Source: an uncultured Clostridia bacterium (GTDB taxonomy: Bacteria; Bacillota; Clostridia; Christensenellales; Aristaeellaceae). Taken from it: DNA of 18,642 nucleotides. A program made the translations under genes and the position numbers. Below are positions 5,343-13,747 of the stretch, in pieces. Each line of letters begins with the position of its first letter. Position 1 is the first letter of the stretch. The stretch spans positions 1 to 18,642 of the forward strand of contig CAKUFB010000024.1 in assembly GCA_934647145.1 (NCBI GenBank), written 5' to 3'. The notes under the pieces are model-generated. The model saw nothing but the letters and a program-made list of their open reading frames with translations. It made no database searches and was not told the origin of the DNA.

Positions 5343-7730
5343 ATGAAGAGACTCCTCGCACTGGCCCTGGTTGTTTGCATGATGTTCTCCGGCTTCGCTT
5401 TCGCTGAAGGCGACGCCGCCAAGGACAGCTATACCTACAACCTGGCGATCCAAGAGTTCCCCACGGTGTGGGATCCGATGCGCACGAAGACCAACACGGA
5501 TTCCACCTACACTGACTTCCTGGGCAACGGCCTGTACAGCTTCGAATACAACGAAGACATGGACGGCTACAAGGTTGTGCCGCTGGCCGCCGCCGAATTC
5601 CCGGAGGACGTGACGGCTGAGTACGTCGGCGCCGACTGGAACATCAAGGAAGGCGAAACCGCCCGCGCCTGGCGCGTGGCCATCCGTCAGGACATGACCT
5701 GGGATGACGGCACCCCCATCACCGCCAAGGATTATATCGATTCCGCGAAGATCCGCCTGAATCCCAAGGCCGCCAACTACCGCGCGGACAGCTTCTACTC
5801 CGGCAACATGGTCATCACCGGCGCTGAGAACTACGCCAAGAGCAGCGTCGAGAGCGATGTTTCCATCGCGGCCTACATGGATATCGACGGCGTTGAGACC
5901 GTTGACGAGTTCCTGGCCGCCCACGGCGAAGAGGAAGCCTATGTCAACTGGAACAACTCCTTCGGCGACACCTATGATTTCACCGCCAAGGCCTGGACAG
6001 GCGCCGCTGAGGACGCCACCGCCGACGCCGGCGTGACCATCAAGGAAATGTACGACTTCTTCACCGCGGGCGCGGGCGCTGAGCTTCTCGCCGGAGTCGG
6101 CGTCGATGAAGAGAGCGCCAAGGGCTACGCTCTGGAAGAGCTGTTCGTGAAGTACACCTATCCCGAGTTCCCCTGGGACAAGGTCGGCTTCATCCAGCAC
6201 GACGACTATTCCTTCGACCTGGTGCTGACCAAGTCGCTGGAGGGCTTCTATCTGTGGTACTCCATGACGGACACCTGGCTGGTCAAGGCCGACGTGTACG
6301 AGGAGTGCATCACCGAGACCGACGGCGTGTACAACTGCACCTACGGCACCAGCGTCGAGACCTCTCCCTCCTGGGGCCCCTACAAGATGACCGAGTTCCA
6401 GTCCGATAAGGTCATCACCCTGGAGCGCAACGACTCCTGGTTCGGCTTCAACGACGATCCCGACATCTACCAGGCGACCACCCTCAAGTGGACCTACGTC
6501 GCCGAGCCGGCCACCCGTCTCGAGATGCTCCTGAACGGCCAGCTGGACAGGTATGGCATGAGCAAGGACGACATGGAAGCCTACGCCGGCTCCGACTACC
6601 TCTACTATGAGGAAAGCGACTCCGTGTTCGCCATGGCCTTCAACCCCGACAAGGCCGCGCTGGAGAATGCTCAGAAGACTGCCGGCGAGAACATCAACAA
6701 GACCATCCTGACCCTCAAGGACTTCCGTATGGCCATGTCCCTGGCCATGGATCGCGCGAAGTTCTGCCTGTCCACCTCTCCGACGAACGGCCCCGCCTAC
6801 GCGCTGTACGGCAGCCAGATCGTCGCCGACCCGGACAATGGTATCTTCTACCGCAACACCGACGTGGCCAAGCAGGTCGTCGTGGACTTCTGGGGCCTGA
6901 CCGATGAGATCGGCGAGGGCAAGACCTACGCCACCATCGACGACGCCATCGACTCCATCACCGGCTACAACCTGGAGATGGCCAAGACCCACTTCGACGC
7001 CGCCTATGATCAGGCGATCGAGCAGGGCCTGATGGATGAGGACGACGTGGTGCAGATCTGCGTGGGCACCCCCAACACCACCTCCACCTTCTACAACAAC
7101 GGCTATGACTTCATCGTCAACAACTACACCGAGGCCGTGAAGGGCACCAAGCTCGAGGGCAAGCTGACCTTCACCCGCGACGGCACGCTGGGCAACGGCT
7201 ACTCCGATGCGCTGAAGTCCAACCAGGTTGACATGCTCTTCGGCGTGGGCTGGACCGGCTCCACCTTCGATCCCTACGGCCTGATTGAAGCCTACACCAA
7301 CGCCAACTATCAGTATGACCCCGCTTGGGACACCACTACTGATATGCTCGAGATCACCCTGGGCGACGAGACCTACACCGCCTCCGTCTGGGATTGGACC
7401 AAGGCCATCTCCGGCGATCCTGTCGAAGGCAAGAACGCGGCCGGCGAAACGGTCGAGCTGTGCTTCCCCTACTCCACCGACGCCGAGGAAGCCGACCACC
7501 GTATCACCATTCTGGGCACTCTGGAAAGCACCGTGCTGATGCACTACGACTTCATCCCGCTGATGAACTCCTCCAGCGCCCACCTGAAGGGCATGAAGGT
7601 CGAGTACTACACCGAGGATGAGCTCTTCCCGATGGGCCGCGGCGGCGTGAAGTACATGACCTTCAACTACACCGACGCCGAGTGGGATGCCTTCGTGGCT
7701 GAGCAGGGCGGCACTCTGAACTACAAGTAA
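5343..7730 (+). CDS. Oversized extracellular substrate-binding protein of a peptide-type ABC importer (SBP_bac_5)
   Basis: The protein is 795 residues, against roughly 500-560 for OppA/DppA proteins. A signal peptide occupies residues 1-21 (MKRLLALALV..., ending AFA before EGD). It lacks a clear lipobox: the only nearby cysteine follows LVV. Family landmarks are WRVAIRQDMTWDDGTPITAKDY at 110-131 and SWGPYKMTEFQSDKVITLERN at 343-363. The region between them, about residues 150-270, is acidic, low in recognisable motifs and looks inserted. More extra length lies in the C-terminal lobe. The ribosome binding site is AGAAGAAGGGTG, 9-10 nt before the ATG. It is the first gene of the operon and is followed by strong hairpins. 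The ligand is unknown; peptides are the family default, but oligosaccharides or other solutes are possible. Confidence 0.88.
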   Translation: MKRLLALALVVCMMFSGFAFAEGDAAKDSYTYNLAIQEFPTVWDPMRTKTNTDSTYTDFLGNGLYSFEYNEDMDGYKVVPLAAAEFPEDVTAEYVGADWNIKEGETARAWRVAIRQDMTWDDGTPITAKDYIDSAKIRLNPKAANYRADSFYSGNMVITGAENYAKSSVESDVSIAAYMDIDGVETVDEFLAAHGEEEAYVNWNNSFGDTYDFTAKAWTGAAEDATADAGVTIKEMYDFFTAGAGAELLAGVGVDEESAKGYALEELFVKYTYPEFPWDKVGFIQHDDYSFDLVLTKSLEGFYLWYSMTDTWLVKADVYEECITETDGVYNCTYGTSVETSPSWGPYKMTEFQSDKVITLERNDSWFGFNDDPDIYQATTLKWTYVAEPATRLEMLLNGQLDRYGMSKDDMEAYAGSDYLYYEESDSVFAMAFNPDKAALENAQKTAGENINKTILTLKDFRMAMSLAMDRAKFCLSTSPTNGPAYALYGSQIVADPDNGIFYRNTDVAKQVVVDFWGLTDEIGEGKTYATIDDAIDSITGYNLEMAKTHFDAAYDQAIEQGLMDEDDVVQICVGTPNTTSTFYNNGYDFIVNNYTEAVKGTKLEGKLTFTRDGTLGNGYSDALKSNQVDMLFGVGWTGSTFDPYGLIEAYTNANYQYDPAWDTTTDMLEITLGDETYTASVWDWTKAISGDPVEGKNAAGETVELCFPYSTDAEEADHRITILGTLESTVLMHYDFIPLMNSSSAHLKGMKVEYYTEDELFPMGRGGVKYMTFNYTDAEWDAFVAEQGGTLNYK

Positions 7731-7743
7731 TCCATCTGGATTT

Positions 7744-7769
7744 ACCTGACGCATACGAATGCCTCAGGT
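7744..7769 (+). other. Intercistronic hairpin 1 after the binding-protein gene
   Basis: ACCTGA/TCAGGT (7744-7749 and 7764-7769) encloses a C-C mismatch and GCAT/ATGC around an ACGA loop. It lies 14 nt after the stop codon and has no T-run, so an mRNA-stabilising role is more likely than termination. Confidence 0.6.
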
Positions 7770-7772
7770 ATC

Positions 7773-7812
7773 GCCGGGGGAAGAGGGATGTTCGCATCCC
7801 TCTTTTCCCGGC
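7773..7812 (+). terminator. Intercistronic hairpin 2, partial terminator or mRNA stabiliser
   Basis: This is an 18-bp uninterrupted stem (two G-U pairs) closed by a TTCG tetraloop: GCCGGG...GAGGGATG at 7773-7790 and CATCCCTCTTTTCCCGGC at 7795-7812. The TTTT run lies inside the 3' arm, so the inner 10 bp (AAGAGGGATG/CATCCCTCTT) could act as an intrinsic terminator. Reading into the permease genes would then be partial, lowering their dose relative to the binding protein. Confidence 0.65.
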
Positions 7813-7852
7813 ATCCTGTCGCATTCCGCGCGAACGATTTCGTCAAACGAGT

Positions 7853-7899
7853 CATTCGCTGCGTCTGTACACGCGATCCGTATGCAGACGCAGCGAATG
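7853..7899 (+). other. Intercistronic hairpin 3, abutting the permease ribosome binding site
   Basis: A perfect 15-bp stem (7853-7867 with 7885-7899; arms CATTCGCTGCGTCTG and CAGACGCAGCGAATG) encloses a 17-nt loop. The last paired base is immediately followed by AGGAGGGGAG, the ribosome binding site of the first permease gene. It could protect a processed 5' end or affect translation initiation. Confidence 0.65.
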
Positions 7900-7918
7900 A
7901 GGAGGGGAGTTTGAAACG

Positions 7919-8878
7919 ATGCTCAAGTACGTACTGAAGCGAATTCTGCTCATGGTGATGGTGTTTCTCATCATTATCTCCATGTGCTTTGTGCTGGTGA
8001 AAATGCTGCCGAATAAGCCGGCGGAACAGTTTGGCAAGGACATGGCGCTGATCGAAATGCGCCGCGAAGCGCTGGGCTATAACAAGCCCATGATCGAGCA
8101 GTATGCCATCTTCGTGCGCAAGACGCTGCTGGGCGGCGACTGGGGCATCAGCGAGAGCCTGTACCTGGGCCAGAACGTCTGGGACAAGTTCATGGAAAAG
8201 ATGCCCGCTACCGTCATTGTCAACGCCTATACCATGATCTTCGGCGTGCCGCTGGGTCTGATGTTCGGCATTTACGCCGCGCTCAAGAAGAACAAGTGGC
8301 AGGATCACTTCATTTCCACCGCGGTCATGATCTTCGTTTCGGTGCCCAGCTACGTGTATGCGTTCCTCGTGCAGTACTTCCTGTGCTTCAAGCTCCGTGT
8401 TTTCCCGTTCCAGATGGAGGCGGGCTATAACTACTTCACCTGGAAGACCTTCGTCTCGATGGTGCCCGCCGTGCTGTCGCTCGGCTTTGGCACGGTTGCC
8501 GGCCTGACCCGCTACACCCGCGCGGAGCTGACCGAGGTGCTGACCAGCGACTACCTGCTCCTGGCCCGCACCAAGGGCCTTTCCCGCGCGCAGACCACCG
8601 TCCGTCACGCCCTGCGCAACGCGATGGTGCCCATCTTCCCGATGATTCTCGGCGAATTCATCGGCATCATGTCCGGCTCGCTGATCATCGAGCAGATCTT
8701 CGGCATTCCGGGCGTCGGCCCGCTGTACGTGGCCTCGATTACCGCCGCCACGCCGGACTATAACTTCTTTATGCTGCTTTCCGCCTTCTACACGTTCATC
8801 GGCCTGGCGTCCGGCATTATTGTCGACATCAGCTACGGCTTCATCGATCCGAGAATCAGAATGGGGAGTAAAAAGTGA
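7919..8878 (+). CDS. Peptide-type ABC importer permease 1 (OppB/DppB family)
   Basis: This 319-residue membrane protein is of normal length for the OppB/DppB family. The first membrane helix is residues 7-29, followed by an extracellular segment containing LGGDWGISESLY, where OppB proteins usually have GDLGxS. Five further helices follow. The cytoplasmic EAA coupling loop is YLLLARTKGLSRAQTTVRHALRNA near residues 205-228, and the C-terminal YGFIDPRIRMG is family-typical. Unlike its partners it has no large insertion. The ATG follows AGGAGGGGAG, which abuts a 15-bp hairpin. It overlaps the next gene by one base (TGATG), implying translational coupling. It would form a heterodimeric channel with the second permease. 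Confidence 0.92.
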   Translation: MLKYVLKRILLMVMVFLIIISMCFVLVKMLPNKPAEQFGKDMALIEMRREALGYNKPMIEQYAIFVRKTLLGGDWGISESLYLGQNVWDKFMEKMPATVIVNAYTMIFGVPLGLMFGIYAALKKNKWQDHFISTAVMIFVSVPSYVYAFLVQYFLCFKLRVFPFQMEAGYNYFTWKTFVSMVPAVLSLGFGTVAGLTRYTRAELTEVLTSDYLLLARTKGLSRAQTTVRHALRNAMVPIFPMILGEFIGIMSGSLIIEQIFGIPGVGPLYVASITAATPDYNFFMLLSAFYTFIGLASGIIVDISYGFIDPRIRMGSKK

Positions 8879-10398
8879 TGGACAAGAAAGAATACATGAA
8901 CATCCCGGCGGAGAAGTTCCAGTTTGTCGATCAGGGCGACCGGATCCACGACAAAAAGTTCGATACCAAGCCCATCGGCTATTTCAAGGACGTGTGGCTG
9001 CGCTTCTGCCGCAATAAGAGCTCGGTTGTGGCCGCAGTCATCATCCTGGTGCTGGTGCTGTACGCCATCTTTGTGCCGATCTTCTGCGAGACCACCTATT
9101 CCCGCGCGCTGACCGACACGACCTACCTGCACTATGGCAAGCTCCCGCCCAAGATCACCTGGCTGGGGATCGACGGCACCTCCAAGCTGACCATCAACGC
9201 CTCGGTCTACCTGAACTACAAGGCGATCGGCGAGGAGACCGGCCTTGACCCGATTCTCGAGGTCTATCGCGAGAACTATGAGGATCCCACTGCCAGCAAG
9301 AAGTCCCGTTTCTACGACATCAAGCTGGATAACTACTATAAGATGGGCATGCTTTACATGACCCTGACCCCCGCAGAGTACGAAAGCATACAGGCCTGGC
9401 AGGACGAGCACGGCATACAGGTCATTTATCCGGCTATCACCGATTCCAAGCAGACCGACGCCAACGTCTGGTATGAGGCCAATAAAAAGGGCATTCCGAA
9501 GCTGGACAAGAACGGCGAGTTCGTGTCCATTTACCGCACGACCACGCCGGAGGACACCAGCTATCACAGCCTGCGCATCGCGGCCGACAACGACCCCGAA
9601 AAGCCGCTGGCCTATGCCCGCGTGACCGGTACCGCCGCCGCCAAGTCCTACGTGGTGCGCGTGAGCCTGTACAACTACTTCCAGTACCGCTATGGCTTTG
9701 AGCCGGCCTTCGCCTTCGGCACCAACGCCCGCGGCCAGGACATCCTGACCCGCCTGGCGGCCGGCGCGCGCTTCAGCTTTATGCTGGCCATCTGTATCTC
9801 GTTCATCAACCTGCTCATCGGCTCGGTCTACGGCGCGATCGAGGGCTACTACGGCGGCGCGATCGACATGATCATGGAGCGCATCAGCGACGTGCTCAAC
9901 GGCGTGCCCTTCATGGTTGTGACCACGCTGTTCCAGCTGCACCTGGCCAACAAGGTCGGCGTGGTACCGGCGCTGCTGTTCGCCTTTGTGCTGACCGGCT
10001 GGATCGGCATGGCCAGCCGCGTGCGCATGCAGTTCTACCGCTTCAAGGGACAGGAGTACATCCTGGCCGCCCGCACGCTGGGCGCGAAGGACATGCGCCT
10101 GATGTTCAAGCACATCTTCCCCAACTCGCTGGGCACGCTGATCACCGGCTCGGTGCTGGTCATCCCGGGCGTCATCTTCAGCGAGTCCTCGCTGACCTAC
10201 CTGGGCATCGTCAACCTGGAGTCCTCCACGATGACCAGCGTGGGCACGATGCTCGCCAACGGACGCGGCTACCTGGCGACCGATCCCTACATCATCTTCT
10301 TCCCGGCATTGTTCATCTCGCTGCTGGAAGTTTCGTTCAACCTGTTTGGCAACGGCCTGCGCGATGCCTTCAATCCTTCGCTGAGAGGAGTGGAATAA
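8878..10398 (+). CDS. Peptide-type ABC importer permease 2 (OppC/DppC family) with a large extracellular insertion
   Basis: The protein is 506 residues; OppC/DppC proteins are usually about 280-320. Residues 1-48 are the cytoplasmic N-terminal segment and 49-70 the first membrane helix. Residues about 71-278 are a long hydrophilic stretch that topology places outside the cell. The normal family resumes at AFGTNARGQDILTRLAAGAR (279-298), matching the FGTDxxGRDxLSR pattern. The EAA coupling loop is EYILAARTLGAKDMRLMFKH (393-412). The insertion has no motif I recognise. I chose the ATG at 8878 (GGGGAG 9 nt upstream, sharing its A with the preceding TGA stop) over a GTG three bases earlier. The extra domain is well placed to touch the oversized binding protein. 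Confidence 0.9.
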   Translation: MDKKEYMNIPAEKFQFVDQGDRIHDKKFDTKPIGYFKDVWLRFCRNKSSVVAAVIILVLVLYAIFVPIFCETTYSRALTDTTYLHYGKLPPKITWLGIDGTSKLTINASVYLNYKAIGEETGLDPILEVYRENYEDPTASKKSRFYDIKLDNYYKMGMLYMTLTPAEYESIQAWQDEHGIQVIYPAITDSKQTDANVWYEANKKGIPKLDKNGEFVSIYRTTTPEDTSYHSLRIAADNDPEKPLAYARVTGTAAAKSYVVRVSLYNYFQYRYGFEPAFAFGTNARGQDILTRLAAGARFSFMLAICISFINLLIGSVYGAIEGYYGGAIDMIMERISDVLNGVPFMVVTTLFQLHLANKVGVVPALLFAFVLTGWIGMASRVRMQFYRFKGQEYILAARTLGAKDMRLMFKHIFPNSLGTLITGSVLVIPGVIFSESSLTYLGIVNLESSTMTSVGTMLANGRGYLATDPYIIFFPALFISLLEVSFNLFGNGLRDAFNPSLRGVE

Positions 10399-10399
10399 G

Positions 10400-12556
10400 A
10401 TGGAGAAGAAACTGCAGGTTCGCAATTTGCGCATTTCATTCCGCACAGTCTCCGGCAAGGTACAGGCGGTGCGGGACATCAGCTTTGACCTTCACAAGGG
10501 CGAGACGCTCGCCATCGTGGGCGAGTCCGGCTCGGGCAAGTCCGTCACCTCCAAGGCCATCCTGGGCATACTGGCCGGCAACGCCATCGTCGAGGACGGC
10601 GAGATTCTCTACGACGGACAGGATCTGCTCAAGATCAGCGAGGACGACTTCTACAGGATTCGCGGCGACAAGATCTCCATGATCTTTCAGGATCCGCTGT
10701 CCAGCCTGAACCCCATCATGCGCATCGGCAAGCAGCTGACCGAGGCCATGATGCTCAAGGGGAAGGCGCGCCAGCGCAGCAACCGCGAGAACTTCAACGA
10801 AAAAATGCGCCTGCTCGAAAAGGTCATGTGCGAGAGCGACCCGGCCTCCGCGGAGCGGGCCAAGGCGCAGTGCGCCCAGTTCCGCCGCTTCGAAATGAAG
10901 CACATCGCGCTGGAACGCGGCTATAATGAGGCCTTTGAAGCCGCGCAGGAAGCGCTGGTCGAGATCGAGAACATCCTGTTCCTGATCGAGAAGAACGCGC
11001 TGACCGACGCGCGCACCCGCCTGGGCGAGGTGAAGGAGTTCGCAAACAACGCCGTCAACCCGTTCGTCGTGTCCGGCGATCGCGGCGTCGAGCTCAGGAC
11101 GCATACCGCCGCGCTTCTCAGCGGCCTGAACAGCCAGGTCAAGGCGAAGGATTTTACCCAGACGGCGGGACACCTGCGCGCGCTGGACGAAATCCTCAGG
11201 GAGGCGGTCGGAAAGACCCGCCCCGACTTCTTCGCGATGGGCTTCTACCTCGAGGAGCACGGCAAGGGCTGTCCTGACGGTACGCAGGAGGAGCAGAACG
11301 CCTTCTTTGCGAAGCACCTCAGCGAGCACTTTATGGACGCCTTCGTCGAGCAGGCGATGAAGAGCATTGCCGCCGACGATAAGAAATACCTGAAAAAGCG
11401 CGAGGACGCGGTCGCAGCGCTGGACAAGGCCTACGCGCAGATCGAGAAGAGCATGCCCGAGGACAAGGCGCTTGAGCAGATGGTGAACGAGGTCACCCGC
11501 GCGGTCAACGCGTCCATCAACTCGCTCGACGTGATCAAGGACAGCGCCGCGCGCACCTTCGAGCGCAGCCTGAAGGACTACATGAAGACCTACTTCACCG
11601 GCAGGCGCACCAACGCCGGCAAGGAAAAGAAGTACGAGCGCCAGATGAAGCGCTACAACCGCCTGGTCGCCAGGGGCAAGGAGCCCGACTGGAAGGTCGC
11701 GGCGGCCTCGACGATCGACCTTGAGCTGGTGCGCGAGAACATGAAGCGGCTGATCGTCCGCCTGCGCGGGCACTACATCGAGCTCAACGAGCGCGAGCCG
11801 ATCGAGGACAAGCTGGCCAAGACCGAAAACCTGATCGCCAGCCTGAAGGAAAGCGCGTCCGGCATGGTCGACAAGATGACCAAGCGCCGCGCCAAGAACA
11901 AGGCGCTCAAGCTGATGGAGGAAGTGGGCATCTCCGAGCCGCGCAAGCGCTATCGCGCCTACCCGTTCCAGTTCTCCGGCGGCATGCGTCAGCGCATCGT
12001 CATCGCCATCGCGCTGGCCGCCAACCCGGACATCCTGATCTGCGACGAGCCGACCACCGCGCTGGACGTGACCATTCAGGCGCAGATCCTGGAGCTGATC
12101 AATCGCCTGAAGCAGGAGCGCAACCTGTCCATCATCTTCATCACGCACGATCTGGGCGTCGTGGCCAACATGGCCGACCGCATCGCCGTGATGTACGCGG
12201 GCAAGATCGTCGAGTACGGCACGGCTGAGGAGGTCTTCTACGAGCCGGCGCACCCGTATACCTGGGCGCTGCTCTCGTCCATGCCCGACCTTGAGACCAA
12301 GGAGAAGCTCGAGGCCATCCCGGGTACGCCCCCGAACATGATCTACCCGCCCAAGGGCGACGCATTCGCCGAGCGCAACCGCTACGCGCTGAAGATCGAC
12401 TTCGAGGAGCAGCCGCCCGTCTTCCCGATCACCGACACGCACTGGGCCGCGACCTGGCTGCTGCACCCGAACGCGCCCAAGATGGATCCGCCCAGGACGG
12501 TGACCGACCGAATCAAGAAAATGAAGGCCCGAGTGGGAGGTGGCGCAAATGCCTAA
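10400..12556 (+). CDS. Peptide-type ABC importer ATPase 1 (OppD/DppD family) with a ~370-residue helical insertion
   Basis: The protein is 718 residues, about twice the usual OppD/DppD length. Walker A GESGSGKS is at 41-48 and the Q-loop FQDPLSSLNP starts at 96. A charged, Glu/Lys/Ala-rich, probably coiled-coil stretch fills about residues 122-495. The ABC core then resumes with signature FSGGMRQR (525-532), Walker B ILICDEP (545-551) and switch histidine H583. The insertion therefore sits inside the helical subdomain, which contacts the permeases. All catalytic motifs remain intact, so it should be an active ATPase. The C-terminal region, which in many OppD/DppD proteins carries conserved cysteines (CxF..RC..A...C), reads DAFAERNRYALKI and has none. 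The ATG follows AGAGGAG located in the end of the preceding gene. Confidence 0.9.
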   Translation: MEKKLQVRNLRISFRTVSGKVQAVRDISFDLHKGETLAIVGESGSGKSVTSKAILGILAGNAIVEDGEILYDGQDLLKISEDDFYRIRGDKISMIFQDPLSSLNPIMRIGKQLTEAMMLKGKARQRSNRENFNEKMRLLEKVMCESDPASAERAKAQCAQFRRFEMKHIALERGYNEAFEAAQEALVEIENILFLIEKNALTDARTRLGEVKEFANNAVNPFVVSGDRGVELRTHTAALLSGLNSQVKAKDFTQTAGHLRALDEILREAVGKTRPDFFAMGFYLEEHGKGCPDGTQEEQNAFFAKHLSEHFMDAFVEQAMKSIAADDKKYLKKREDAVAALDKAYAQIEKSMPEDKALEQMVNEVTRAVNASINSLDVIKDSAARTFERSLKDYMKTYFTGRRTNAGKEKKYERQMKRYNRLVARGKEPDWKVAAASTIDLELVRENMKRLIVRLRGHYIELNEREPIEDKLAKTENLIASLKESASGMVDKMTKRRAKNKALKLMEEVGISEPRKRYRAYPFQFSGGMRQRIVIAIALAANPDILICDEPTTALDVTIQAQILELINRLKQERNLSIIFITHDLGVVANMADRIAVMYAGKIVEYGTAEEVFYEPAHPYTWALLSSMPDLETKEKLEAIPGTPPNMIYPPKGDAFAERNRYALKIDFEEQPPVFPITDTHWAATWLLHPNAPKMDPPRTVTDRIKKMKARVGGGANA

Positions 12557-13736
12557 TCAGAACGAGGAAGTCCTGCTCAGAGTCGAGCATCTGTGCCAGT
12601 ATTTCAAGTCGGTCAAGGCCGTGGACGACGTGACCTTCGACGTCAGGAAGGGCGAGGTGTTCGGCCTGGTCGGCGAGTCCGGCTGCGGCAAGACCACGAC
12701 CGGCCGCTCGATCATCAAGCTGTACAACATCACCTCGGGCAGCATTTACTTCAAGGGCAAGCGCATCGCCGCGGGCACGATGTCCTACGAAGAGGCTATC
12801 AGGAAGGCCCGCGAGGAGATGAAGTCCGCGTCCCCCGAGCATAAGGAGGAGCTGAAGCGGTTCATCGCCGAGCAGCGAAAGGAAATCGCCTCCGCGAAGC
12901 ACGACCACTACAAGTGCGACAAGATCTACGCCAGGGCCAACGTGCAGGAGGTCGACGAAAAGTACAGGCCCCTGCTGGCCGCGGCGAAGGAGCCCGAGCT
13001 TTCAAGGCTCAAAAAGCAGTACGAGTACGACCGCCGCATCGCCGCCGGGCAGCGCTTCGTGACCCAGATCCAGATGATCTTCCAGGATCCGATCGCCTCG
13101 CTCGACCCCCGCATGACGGTCTACGAGACCATCGCCGAGGGCCTGAAGATCCGCGGCGAGCGCGACAAGAAGATCATCGACGAGAAGGTCTTCCGGGTGC
13201 TGGAGCTGGTCGGTCTGGTGCGCGAGCACGCCGGCCGCTATCCGCACGAGTTCTCCGGCGGTCAGCGTCAGCGCATCGGCGTGGCGCGCGCCGTGGTCAT
13301 GAACCCCGAGATGATCATCGCCGACGAGCCGGTGTCCGCGCTGGACGTGTCGATTCAGGCGCAGGTCATCAACCTGCTCAACGACCTCAGGCACGAGCTG
13401 GGTCTGACCATCCTGTTCATTGCCCACGACCTGTCCGTCGTCAAGTACTTCTCCGACCGCATCGGCGTGATGTACTACGGCAAAATGGTCGAGCTGGCCA
13501 CGTCGGACGAGTTGTTTGCTCATCCGCTGCATCCCTACACCCGCTCGCTCCTGTCGGCCATTCCGCTGCCCGACCCGGTTTACGAGAAGCAGCGCAAGCG
13601 CATCCGCTACGATCCGCTGGCCGAGCACGACTACAGCGTCGACAAGCCCACCATGCGCGAAATTGTCCCCGGACACTTCGTGCAGTGCAACGAGGCGGAA
13701 TACCAGAAATATCTCGCCGAAATGGGCGTCAACTGA
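12549..13736 (+). CDS. Peptide-type ABC importer ATPase 2 (OppF/DppF family) with a ~90-residue insertion
   Basis: This 395-residue protein is longer than typical OppF/DppF (about 310-330). Walker A GESGCGKT is at 42-49. A charged helical stretch spans about 75-168, before the Q-loop FQDPIASLDPRM (178-189). Signature FSGGQRQR is at 235-242, Walker B MIIADEP at 255-261 and the switch histidine at 293. The C-terminus retains the family ending VPGHFVQC. The insertion is at a different site from the one in ATPase 1: before the Q-loop rather than after it. I chose the ATG at 12549 (GGGAGG 8 nt upstream, overlapping the previous gene by 8 nt) over a GTG at 12540. It pairs with ATPase 1 as the nucleotide-binding heterodimer. 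Confidence 0.92.
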   Translation: MPNQNEEVLLRVEHLCQYFKSVKAVDDVTFDVRKGEVFGLVGESGCGKTTTGRSIIKLYNITSGSIYFKGKRIAAGTMSYEEAIRKAREEMKSASPEHKEELKRFIAEQRKEIASAKHDHYKCDKIYARANVQEVDEKYRPLLAAAKEPELSRLKKQYEYDRRIAAGQRFVTQIQMIFQDPIASLDPRMTVYETIAEGLKIRGERDKKIIDEKVFRVLELVGLVREHAGRYPHEFSGGQRQRIGVARAVVMNPEMIIADEPVSALDVSIQAQVINLLNDLRHELGLTILFIAHDLSVVKYFSDRIGVMYYGKMVELATSDELFAHPLHPYTRSLLSAIPLPDPVYEKQRKRIRYDPLAEHDYSVDKPTMREIVPGHFVQCNEAEYQKYLAEMGVN

Positions 13737-13747
13737 ACAAGCAATGG

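Noticed and set aside
5337..7754. An 805-codon open frame on the minus strand, fully antisense to the binding-protein gene
   Set aside because: It has no ribosome binding site or recognisable family features. The plus strand has a signal peptide, family motifs and a promoter. Long antisense frames are expected from strong GC-rich codon bias.
8833..12466. Very long minus-strand frames antisense to permease 2 and ATPase 1
   Set aside because: The plus strand encodes intact ABC motifs in an operon with proper ribosome binding sites. The antisense translations show no domain and no initiation signals.
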